This document shows, piece by piece, positions 1 through 5,018 of a stretch of DNA of 5,018 nucleotides. Within the stretch, counting starts at the first letter, position 1, and each line of letters begins with the position of its first letter. Both the position numbers and the translations under genes were made by a program. Source of the stretch: Comamonas sp. (lineage in GTDB: Bacteria > Pseudomonadota > Gammaproteobacteria > Burkholderiales > Burkholderiaceae_C); contig JAFAIY010000437.1 of the NCBI GenBank assembly GCA_019236485.1, forward strand, positions 1-5,018, in the 5' to 3' direction. The notes below the pieces were generated by a model, which worked only from the letters and a program-made list of their open reading frames with translations, searched no databases and was not told the origin of the DNA.

Positions 1-64
1 CATGCTGTTTGACCGCTATTTGCAGGCCGACAAGAACCGCACGCGGTTTTCACGCATCATCTAG
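1..64 (+). CDS. hemN: HemN, oxygen-independent coproporphyrinogen III oxidase (3' end only)
   Basis: Only the last 20 codons and the TAG stop (62-64) are present; base 1 is the third base of the preceding codon. The visible peptide has M-L-F-D-x-Y-L near its start and ends F-S-R-I-I. This matches the C-terminal pattern I remember from HemN proteins, whose tail reads roughly M-x-F-D-x-Y-L followed by F-S-R-x-I. HemN is a cytoplasmic radical-SAM enzyme that decarboxylates coproporphyrinogen III to protoporphyrinogen IX without oxygen; the catalytic part lies outside the window, so no active-site residue can be checked. The identification rests on a short tail, supported by the next gene, whose family is often found beside hemN and cbb3 oxidase maturation genes. 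The downstream gene begins 3 bases after this stop, suggesting one transcript. Confidence 0.72.
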   Translation, partial: MLFDRYLQADKNRTRFSRII

Positions 65-67
65 CGC

Positions 68-781
68 ATGCTGTTAACGCTGGTCTGGACTGCTTTGATC
101 ATGGGGCTCGTGGGTGGGCCCCATTGTCTTGTTATGTGCGCTGCGCCTTGCAGCGCGGTAAGTGGCAACCGCCCGGTCCGGGGCGAGCAGCCCGTGGTCC
201 TGCATGGCCTGCAGCAGCGGCAGTGGCTGCGTGCCGCCTGTTTCCACCTGGGCCGCATCGCCGGCTATGCGCTGCTGGGCGGCGTGGCGGCCGTGGCCAT
301 GGAAAGCCTTTCCTGGCTGACCAGCCAGACCACGGCGCTGCAGCAGCTGTGGACCTTGATGCATGTGGCGGTCATGGCCTGGGGCCTGGCCATGGTGGTG
401 CAGGCGCGCCAACCCGTCTGGCTGGAGCGCGCGGGTCGCGCCGCCTGGACCAGGGTCCAGCCCTGGGTGACGGCGCCGGGAGGCAGCCTGGCCGCGGGTT
501 TTGCCTGGGCGCTGATGCCCTGCGGTCTGCTGTATTCCGCGGTTCTCGTCGCGGCCCTCAGCGGCGGCGCTTGGCAGGGGGCGCTGTCCATGGCGGCTTT
601 TGCGGTGGGCGGCACCCTGTGGCTGGTGGCCGGGCCCTGGCTGTGGCAGTTGAGTCAGTCGCGGCTCAACGGATTGAGCGCCCAATGGGGTACGAGAATT
701 GCAGGCCTGATGCTGATCGGCGTGGCCGCCTGGGCTTTATGGATGGATTTGGTCTACAAACCCAGCCTTTGGTGCCGATAA
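68..781 (+). CDS. Sulfite exporter TauE/SafE family membrane protein (DsbD_2 / UreH-like)
   Basis: A 237-residue integral membrane protein. About six hydrophobic segments can be read, near residues 4-24, 58-78, 92-111, 140-163, 168-193 and 208-227. The first carries the family hallmark G-G-P-H-C-L-V-M-C (His19, Cys20, Cys24), followed by Cys28, and the fourth holds M-P-C-G-L-L-Y (residues 150-156), the second conserved Cys motif. F-H-L-G-R-x-x-G-Y-A-L-L-G-G at 59-72 is also typical. Members are annotated as sulfite exporters, but this short branch resembles the DsbD/CcdA transmembrane core and lies beside cytochrome cbb3 maturation genes in many proteobacteria, so a role in metal or thiol handling for heme-copper oxidase assembly is as plausible as sulfite export. 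The start at 68 is the earliest possible, because the in-frame TAG of hemN lies at 62-64. No Shine-Dalgarno sequence is visible, so translation probably depends on ribosomes finishing hemN. Family assignment is strong; substrate is unknown. Confidence 0.88.
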   Translation: MLLTLVWTALIMGLVGGPHCLVMCAAPCSAVSGNRPVRGEQPVVLHGLQQRQWLRAACFHLGRIAGYALLGGVAAVAMESLSWLTSQTTALQQLWTLMHVAVMAWGLAMVVQARQPVWLERAGRAAWTRVQPWVTAPGGSLAAGFAWALMPCGLLYSAVLVAALSGGAWQGALSMAAFAVGGTLWLVAGPWLWQLSQSRLNGLSAQWGTRIAGLMLIGVAAWALWMDLVYKPSLWCR

Positions 782-874
782 GTCAGGGGAGTGGTGCATT
801 GGCAGGTTTGCCCGCATCCCTATTGACCCTAGTTCCGATCTAGCAGTCGCAGAACTGCGGAATAATGCAACATC
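782..874 (+). other. Intergenic region between the membrane protein and the HD-GYP gene
   Basis: This 93-base gap separates two functional units and probably holds the promoter of the c-di-GMP pair. A TTGACC at 823-828 resembles a -35 box, but no acceptable -10 hexamer lies 16-18 bases downstream, so no promoter is called. GGCA (801-804) and TGCC (809-812) could form a very small hairpin with a GGTT loop; without a T tract it is not a convincing terminator. A short dyad at 848-859 is listed separately. Confidence 0.5.
848..859. promoter_or_regulatory. Short dyad CGCAG-AA-CTGCG upstream of the HD-GYP gene
   Basis: Two perfect 5-base inverted arms are separated by AA, ending 15 bases before the earliest possible start codon of the HD-GYP gene. 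The 2-base gap makes it more like a protein-binding half-site pair than an RNA hairpin. No regulator can be named, and a dyad of this length can arise by chance in G+C-rich DNA. Confidence 0.2.
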
Positions 875-2143
875 TTGTGTGTTTTGCCCAAAGTGAATCG
901 TTTCGTCTCTATTGATATCGGACAGTTGCGTCTCGGCATGTATGTCTACCTGGACACGGGCTGGCTGCGTCACCCGTTTCCGGTCAATAGTTTCAAGATC
1001 ACCACCGCCGAACAGCTGCAGACACTTCAGTCGCTGAGTCTGCAGAGCATTCAGTACGACCCCTCGCGCAGCGACCCCGAGCCCGGCACGGGCGCCGACA
1101 TAGAGGCTCCGGCAGACCTAGGCCAGGAACCGGTGGCTACGGCCGAAGCTTGCGACGAGGTCGGGGCCTGGCGCGCCTGTATGCAGGTCCTGCAATCCCA
1201 GTTCCAGAGCGCGGTATCGGACTTCGATGCCGTGCAGGGGCTGGTTCCAACCGATCTTCCGGCCGCGCGCCAGCGCAGCGATGCCCTGGTCGCCGAATAT
1301 GTGGTGCAGCTCGCGCAGGAGCGCGATGTGATCCTGCACCTGCTGGCCGATGAGGGTGGTGGCGCGGCCTGCGTGCATGGCGTCAACAGTGCCGTGCTCA
1401 GCATGCTGGTGGGCAAGACCATGGGCCTGCAGGGGCAGGATTTGCATGGGCTGGGCGTGGCCGCCTTGCTGCACGACCTGGGCAAGCAGTCGCTGAATAT
1501 TCCGGTCTTTGCCTTCGCGCTGAATCAGGGCCAGGCCGGCAGCGCGCTGTACATGCGGCATGTGGGCGAGTCGGTGGCCCTGGCCCAGGCCATGGGCTAC
1601 GGGCCGGCCGTGACCACGGCGATCGCCCAGCATCATGAATGGGCCGATGGCAGCGGCTTCCCGCTGGGCCTGCTGGCCAGCGACATGGAGCTGGCCGGCC
1701 AGATCCTGGCACTGGTCAACAACTACGAACGGCTGTGCAATCCGCCCCATGCTGCCGCGGGCCAGACACCGCATGAGGTGCTGGGAGCGCTCTACGGACA
1801 GTACCGCCAGCGCTACGCCGTTGACGTGCTTCAGGCCTTTGTACAGACCCTGGGTGTCTATCCTCCGGGCTCGCTGGTCGAACTCAGCGACGGCCGCCAA
1901 GGGCAGGTGATATCGGTCAATACCCGCCAGACGCTCAAGCCCAGCGTTCTGGTCTACAGCCCGGACCTGGAAACCAAGTTGCAGCTGGTGGATCTGGCCC
2001 AGCAGGGCGTGCTCGGCATACGGCGCGGCCTGCACCGGGACCAGGTCAAGCAGGAAGCCATCAAAGCCTTGCAGCCCCACAGGCGCACGTGTTACTTTTT
2101 TGACAGTTCTGCGGCCATCGCAGCAGAGAAAGGCCCGTTGTGA
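875..2143 (+). CDS. HD-GYP domain protein with N-terminal DUF3391-like domain (putative c-di-GMP phosphodiesterase)
   Basis: A 422-residue cytoplasmic protein without membrane segments. Residues about 10-60 (I-D-I-G-Q-L-R-L-G-M-Y-V, then W-L-R-H-P-F) match the DUF3391 domain that precedes many HD-GYP domains. The HD-GYP domain spans about 160-310: His168, the HD pair His200-Asp201 with Lys204 (L-L-H-D-L-G-K), His229, His253-His254-Glu255, and D-G-S-G-F-P at 258-263. A C-terminal stretch (Y-P-P-G-S-L-V-E-L at 329-337 onward) is the usual extension. HD-GYP enzymes hydrolyse cyclic-di-GMP to pGpG and GMP at a two- or three-metal centre. Variations: GFP replaces GYP, Asn282 stands where a metal-binding Asp is usual, and no Glu is seen four residues before His168. 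Activity is therefore uncertain. Starts available are TTG 875, TTG 884 and GTG 893; an in-frame TAA at 863 excludes earlier ones, and ATG 939 would cut into the DUF3391 domain. None has a clear Shine-Dalgarno, so the exact start is unsettled. It overlaps the next gene by 4 bases. Confidence 0.9.
   Translation: MCVLPKVNRFVSIDIGQLRLGMYVYLDTGWLRHPFPVNSFKITTAEQLQTLQSLSLQSIQYDPSRSDPEPGTGADIEAPADLGQEPVATAEACDEVGAWRACMQVLQSQFQSAVSDFDAVQGLVPTDLPAARQRSDALVAEYVVQLAQERDVILHLLADEGGGAACVHGVNSAVLSMLVGKTMGLQGQDLHGLGVAALLHDLGKQSLNIPVFAFALNQGQAGSALYMRHVGESVALAQAMGYGPAVTTAIAQHHEWADGSGFPLGLLASDMELAGQILALVNNYERLCNPPHAAAGQTPHEVLGALYGQYRQRYAVDVLQAFVQTLGVYPPGSLVELSDGRQGQVISVNTRQTLKPSVLVYSPDLETKLQLVDLAQQGVLGIRRGLHRDQVKQEAIKALQPHRRTCYFFDSSAAIAAEKGPL
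2127..2133 (+). promoter_or_regulatory. Ribosome binding site for the GGDEF-EAL gene
   Basis: AGAAAGG lies 6 bases before the GTG at 2140, inside the 3' end of the HD-GYP gene. It is a fair Shine-Dalgarno match and the main reason to prefer GTG 2140 over the in-frame ATG at 2167, which has no comparable site. Confidence 0.6.
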
Positions 2144-4623
2144 CACCGCAGCCGTCGCAGGCAACCATGGGCAATTTTGCCGACAACCTGCTCCTATCCA
2201 TGCTGGACGGCTTGCAAGAGGCCGTCTGGCTGCTGGATGCGCAAAATCTGCAGGTGCTGCATGTGAATGCCGCCAGCATAGCCTTGACCGGATATCAGCC
2301 CGAAGCCGCACGCGGCCTGCATGTGGAGATGCTGTGCGCCACCCTGGTGCAGAAAGCATTCTGGCAGGACGCCACCAACTGGCGCAGCGGTGCGCAGTTC
2401 ATCTCCCAGATCTGCCGCGCGGACGGCAGCCAGGTCTCGGTGGAGATGCGGGTCAAGCTGTTGGCGCCGGCCCAGTGGCTGATGCTGACCATGGTGGACC
2501 GCAGCGCCCAGCTGCAGTACGAGACCGAGCTGGAGACCTTGCTTGCCGAAATGCGCGCCACGCTGGAGTCGGCCGCAGACGGCATACTGGTCTGCGACCT
2601 CAAGGGCGGGATACGCGCTTTCAACCACAGGTTTGCCGAGCTGTGGCAACTGCCCGCCGATCTGCTTGCACGCCACAATGACGCCGCCATTTTTGCGCAT
2701 CTTGAGACCCAGATCGTCAGCAGCGGCAGCCAGTTCACTTCGCTGCAGGATGCGCCCGATCTGTCGGCGCCCGAGACTTCCGAAGTCCTGCAACTGAGCA
2801 ACGGTCGGGTGATCGAACGCCGTTCCGTGCCGCAGCTGAGCCGCGGCGTGGCCATAGGGCGCATCTATTCCTGCCGGGACATCACCGCCGAAACCCTGGC
2901 CGCCAACGAGCAAAGGCTGGCGGCCCGGGTGTTCGAGTCCAGCCTGGACGGCATCTTCATCGCCGACGAGCAGGGGCGGATTGCCCAGCTCAACCCCGCG
3001 TGCCGGCAGCTTCTGCACGGTGCCAATGTGCTGGGACAGGCGGCCTGGCAGCTGTTTGAATCCGGAGCCGGGCCCGTCACCGATCTGCCCCAGCAGGTGA
3101 AGGCGCGCTGGGAGCAGGGCAGCTTCTGGGAAGGCAATCTATGGCTCAAGCGCGGTGGCGGTCAGCGCTGCGCGATCTGGCTGTCCTGGGTGGCTTTGCG
3201 CGATGGCTATGGCCGCGTGGTGCAGAGCATAGGTTTTATGCGCGATATGACCATGCAGCGCAGCGCGCAGCTGCAGATCGAGCAGCTGGCCTATACCGAC
3301 GCCCTGACGGGCCTGCCCAACCGCCTGAGCCTGAGTCGCCATGTGCAGTCGGCGATTGCCACCGCGCATCTGACGCAGGAACCCTTCAGCATCCTGTTCC
3401 TGGACCTGGACCGCTTCAAGATCATCAACGACTCCCTGGGCCATGATTTCGGGGACCGGGTGCTCAGACTCGTGGCCCAGCGCCTGGGGGCTTTGCTGCG
3501 TCCCACCGATGTGCTGTGCCGCCTGGGCGGCGACGAATTCGTGCTCTATCTGCAGGGCTGCAGCGGCGAGGGCGCGGCCAAGGTTGCCGAGCGCATACTC
3601 AACGAGATGCGCCAGCCCTTCATGCTCGATGGACTGGGTTTTTCCGTGCAGTGCAGCATCGGTGCAGCACAGTTCCCCACGGACGGGCTGACGCTAGACG
3701 AACTGATCCGTCAGGCCGACATCGCCATGTACCGAGTCAAGGAGCGCGGGCGCGGTAATTTCAGCTTCTACCAGCCGCAGATGAGCGCGGGCCTGCTGTC
3801 GCGCATGAAGCTCGAGCACGCCATGCGCCAGGCCCTGGACAAGGGGCATATGGCCGTCTACTTCCAGCCCCAGGTGCATATCCAGTCGCAGCGCATTGTG
3901 GCCGCGGAGGCCCTGCTGCGCTGGACCGATCCGGAGCTGGGCGTGATTTCGCCCGCGGTCTTCATCCCGCTGGCCGAGGAGTCCGGCTATGTGGTGGCTC
4001 TCGATGCCTGGGTGCTGGAGCAGTCCGTGCAGGAGGCCGTGCGCTGGCATGCGCGGGGCATGCCGATCAAGGTCTCGGTCAATGTCTCCGCGCTTGAGTT
4101 CCGGCAGCCCGACTTTGTCGAGCGGCTGACCAGCGTGCTCAAGAGCAGTGCGCTGCCCGCGCAGTGGCTGGAGCTGGAGCTGACCGAAAGCATCCTGCTG
4201 CAGGATGCGCAGGAGATGGCCATGCGCGTGCACCAGATTGCTGAGCTGGGCGTGGGCCTGGTGATCGACGACTTCGGCACCGGCTACTCCAACCTCGCCT
4301 ATCTGAAGAAGCTGCCAATCTCCAAGATCAAGATCGACCAGAGCTTTGTGCGCGGTCTGCCCTATCAGGCCGAGGACAAGGCCATCGTGGCCGCCATCAT
4401 CAGCATGGGCAAGGCGCTGGGTGTGGAAATCGTGGCCGAGGGCGTGGAAACGGAGCAGCAATGTGCGGCCATCGCGCACATGCATGGCGACTATTTCCAG
4501 GGCTATCTGTGCTCGCCGGCCCTGCCTGCCGAGCAGTTCAGGCAGCGCCTGCAGGCGCAGAACCAGTTGCCGCCGGCGCATCTGGAAAGCGTCGACGGCT
4601 CAAGACGCTATGCCGACTTCTGA
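2140..4623 (+). CDS. PAS-PAS-PAS-GGDEF-EAL bifunctional diguanylate cyclase/phosphodiesterase
   Basis: An 827-residue cytoplasmic protein without membrane segments. Three PAS-like domains lie at about residues 14-120, 135-250 and 260-375; the second and third are joined by helical linkers, and both end in the R-D-I-T / R-D-M-T signature that leads into the next module. The GGDEF domain (about 380-545) has L-D-L-D-R-F-K (421-427), Asn430, an intact G-G-D-E-F at 463-467, and R-P-T-D at 454-457 in the position of the inhibitory I-site (RxxD five residues before GGDEF). The EAL domain (about 555-805) has E-A-L-L-R-W at 590-595, Asn648, Glu680 in E-L-T-E-S, D-D-F-G-T-G-Y-S at 710-717, Lys731, Glu767 and Gln787, i.e. 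the full set usually needed for c-di-GMP hydrolysis. Both synthesis from two GTP and hydrolysis to pGpG therefore look possible, with net direction set by PAS input; no ligand (heme, flavin) can be read from sequence. The GTG start overlaps the HD-GYP stop in GTGA, indicating translational coupling. Confidence 0.95.
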   Translation: MTPQPSQATMGNFADNLLLSMLDGLQEAVWLLDAQNLQVLHVNAASIALTGYQPEAARGLHVEMLCATLVQKAFWQDATNWRSGAQFISQICRADGSQVSVEMRVKLLAPAQWLMLTMVDRSAQLQYETELETLLAEMRATLESAADGILVCDLKGGIRAFNHRFAELWQLPADLLARHNDAAIFAHLETQIVSSGSQFTSLQDAPDLSAPETSEVLQLSNGRVIERRSVPQLSRGVAIGRIYSCRDITAETLAANEQRLAARVFESSLDGIFIADEQGRIAQLNPACRQLLHGANVLGQAAWQLFESGAGPVTDLPQQVKARWEQGSFWEGNLWLKRGGGQRCAIWLSWVALRDGYGRVVQSIGFMRDMTMQRSAQLQIEQLAYTDALTGLPNRLSLSRHVQSAIATAHLTQEPFSILFLDLDRFKIINDSLGHDFGDRVLRLVAQRLGALLRPTDVLCRLGGDEFVLYLQGCSGEGAAKVAERILNEMRQPFMLDGLGFSVQCSIGAAQFPTDGLTLDELIRQADIAMYRVKERGRGNFSFYQPQMSAGLLSRMKLEHAMRQALDKGHMAVYFQPQVHIQSQRIVAAEALLRWTDPELGVISPAVFIPLAEESGYVVALDAWVLEQSVQEAVRWHARGMPIKVSVNVSALEFRQPDFVERLTSVLKSSALPAQWLELELTESILLQDAQEMAMRVHQIAELGVGLVIDDFGTGYSNLAYLKKLPISKIKIDQSFVRGLPYQAEDKAIVAAIISMGKALGVEIVAEGVETEQQCAAIAHMHGDYFQGYLCSPALPAEQFRQRLQAQNQLPPAHLESVDGSRRYADF

Positions 4624-4728
4624 GCCCGTCAGGGCCTGAGGGCCTGGCGCGGCGACTCTGGCCCGGAGATCAGGGAAAGGACTATCGTCTATCTTGACGA
4701 TGTCGCCACACAGGCTCTCTGCCATCAT
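4600..4728 (-). CDS. Candidate 42-codon small ORF (weak)
   Basis: On the reverse strand, tandem ATG codons at 4728-4723 are preceded by GAGGAGAAGG (AGGAG at 4742-4738, spacing 9 bases), a good Shine-Dalgarno sequence. The ORF runs 42 codons and ends in TGA at 4602-4600, overlapping the last 24 bases of the GGDEF-EAL gene in convergent orientation. The peptide begins M-M-A-E-S-L-C-G-D-I and resembles no family I know; it has no membrane segment. Third-position G+C is only moderate, unlike the flanking genes, so coding is doubtful. The ribosome site lies within a CGAGG/CCTCG dyad (4729-4744) that could fold over it. The frame stays open upstream to an ATG at 4944, but that longer product is Arg-rich and unconvincing. 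Confidence 0.15.
   Translation of the reverse strand: MMAESLCGDIVKIDDSPFPDLRARVAAPGPQALTGSEVGIAS
4684..4701. promoter_or_regulatory. Dyad ATCGTC-N6-GACGAT downstream of the GGDEF-EAL gene
   Basis: Perfect 6-base inverted arms (4684-4689 and 4696-4701) flank a 6-base spacer about 60 bases after the stop. It could be an operator or an RNA hairpin, but there is no T tract on either strand, so an intrinsic terminator is not supported. Confidence 0.25.
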
Positions 4729-4902
4729 CGAGGCCTTCTCCTCGCGTCCCGTTCCTGCAATCGCGCAGAGCCGGGTCGGGATCGGCAGAGCATGTAGGTG
4801 AATCATCCGCGTGCTCCAGGCGTTTCTCTCCAAAAGAGTGCTGCGTTCCACAGGGCCGGTAGGGGATTGCCGCCGCTTTAATCTACGGAAACAGTTGAGT
4901 CG

Positions 4903-4922
4903 GCCGGCGCGATGTGGCCGGC
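4903..4922. repeat. GCCGGC inverted/direct repeat pair
   Basis: GCCGGC occurs at 4903-4908 and 4917-4922 with 8 bases between. Because each copy is itself palindromic, the pair is both a direct repeat (extending to GGCCGGCG, 4902-4909 and 4916-4923) and a possible 6-bp hairpin. Only three T residues follow, so it is at best a weak terminator. It ends 75 bases before the next start codon. Confidence 0.3.
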
Positions 4923-4988
4923 GTTTCCGGGAAGAATTCAACACTGGCCAGGCGCCGGTGCGTTGGGCTCGGGCTGGTTATTGTTTTT

Positions 4989-4992
4989 GAGG
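4989..4992 (+). promoter_or_regulatory. Ribosome binding site for the gene starting at 4998
   Basis: GAGG lies 5 bases before ATG 4998 in a locally T-rich stretch (TTGTTTTTGAGG). It is the clearest Shine-Dalgarno on the forward strand near a start in this window and supports a real gene running off the right edge. Confidence 0.5.
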
Positions 4993-4997
4993 TCTGC

Positions 4998-5018
4998 ATG
5001 CCTGAGAGTGCCTACGCC
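4998..5018 (+). CDS. Start of an unidentified gene (5' end only)
   Basis: Seven codons are visible, reading M-P-E-S-A-Y-A, and the frame is open to the window edge. The start is supported by the GAGG site 5 bases upstream and the preceding noncoding stretch. Too little is present to name a family. The 374-base gap from the GGDEF-EAL stop suggests a separate transcription unit. Confidence 0.5.

Larger units (their letters stand above)
4624..4997. other. Intergenic region with small inverted repeats, no convincing gene
   Basis: About 370 bases follow the GGDEF-EAL stop. I see no RNA gene and no terminator with a T tract. Present are a GCCC-GTCA-GGGC mini-hairpin with an adjoining tandem GGGCCTG repeat (4625-4646), an 18-base dyad (4684-4701), a CGAGG/CCTCG dyad (4729-4744) and a GCCGGC pair (4903-4922). 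A TTTAAT at 4877-4882 resembles a -10 box but lacks a matching -35. The forward 33-codon ORF at 4700-4801 has no ribosome binding site. The region plausibly holds the end of the c-di-GMP transcript and the promoter of the gene starting at 4998. Confidence 0.6.

Noticed and set aside
124..843. 239-codon forward open frame overlapping the membrane protein gene
   Set aside because: Arg/Gly/Ala-rich product in another frame, while the competing frame has conserved family motifs and membrane segments.
823..851. Sigma70 promoter starting with TTGACC at 823-828
   Set aside because: Candidate -10 sequences at 16-18 base spacing (around 845-852) bear no resemblance to TATAAT.
2100..2105. Perfect TTGACA -35-like hexamer after a T6 run near the end of the HD-GYP gene
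   Set aside because: No -10-like hexamer lies 16-18 bases downstream, and it is within coding sequence; the T run is not preceded by a good hairpin, so it is not a terminator either.
1118..2359. 413-codon open frame on the reverse strand across the HD-GYP gene
   Set aside because: It is the mirror of a well-supported gene in G+C-rich DNA, its translation is rich in His, Gln, Arg and Ala with no recognisable domain, and it spans the HD-GYP/GGDEF-EAL junction. Treated as a shadow.
3694..4581. 295-codon reverse-strand open frame within the EAL region
   Set aside because: Low-complexity His/Leu/Gln/Arg-rich translation directly opposite conserved EAL motifs; shadow of the real gene.
4625..4646. 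GCCC-GTCA-GGGC hairpin and tandem GGGCCTG repeat just after the GGDEF-EAL stop as a terminator
   Set aside because: The stem is only 4 bp and no T tract follows; too weak to call.
4700..4801. 33-codon forward ORF in the right intergenic region
   Set aside because: No Shine-Dalgarno at proper spacing, start lies inside the dyad at 4684-4701, and no recognisable product.

Overview
The window looks like chromosomal DNA from a G+C-rich betaproteobacterium, most likely Comamonadaceae (Comamonas/Delftia/Acidovorax-like). This is inferred from strong G/C third-position bias, the hemN next to a TauE/SafE-type membrane protein, and an HD-GYP protein with the 'VNNYERLCNP' block that I remember from Burkholderiales. 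No mobile element, CRISPR array, tRNA or rRNA gene was seen.

Layout, all genes on the + strand: (1) positions 1-64, the last 20 codons of a gene whose C-terminus matches oxygen-independent coproporphyrinogen III oxidase (HemN). (2) 68-781, a six-helix membrane protein of the sulfite exporter TauE/SafE (DsbD_2 / UreH-like) family, starting 3 bases after the hemN stop and in the same frame. (3) 782-874, a 93-base gap with a short dyad. (4) 875-2143, a cytoplasmic HD-GYP protein with an N-terminal DUF3391-like domain. (5) 2140-4623, a PAS-PAS-PAS-GGDEF-EAL protein overlapping gene 4 by 4 bases. (6) 4624-4997, about 370 bases without a convincing gene, holding several small inverted repeats and one weak reverse-strand small-ORF candidate. 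(7) 4998-5018, the first seven codons of a further gene with a good ribosome binding site.

Functionally there are two units. The left one (hemN plus the membrane protein) fits low-oxygen heme/cytochrome maturation; in many proteobacteria this family sits beside cbb3 oxidase maturation genes, fnr/anr and hemN. The right one is a two-gene cyclic-di-GMP module that carries all three domain types of the pathway: GGDEF (synthesis), EAL (hydrolysis to pGpG) and HD-GYP (hydrolysis to pGpG/GMP). The second protein has intact catalytic signatures for both activities and an I-site. The HD-GYP protein keeps most metal-binding residues but has Asn where a conserved Asp is expected, and GFP instead of GYP. 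Both proteins lack membrane segments, so sensing is probably cytoplasmic through the PAS domains.

Nothing in the window is clearly a new kind of system. The points most worth a second look are the variant HD-GYP active site coupled to a bifunctional partner, the in-frame hemN/membrane-protein junction, and the structured intergenic region at the right.
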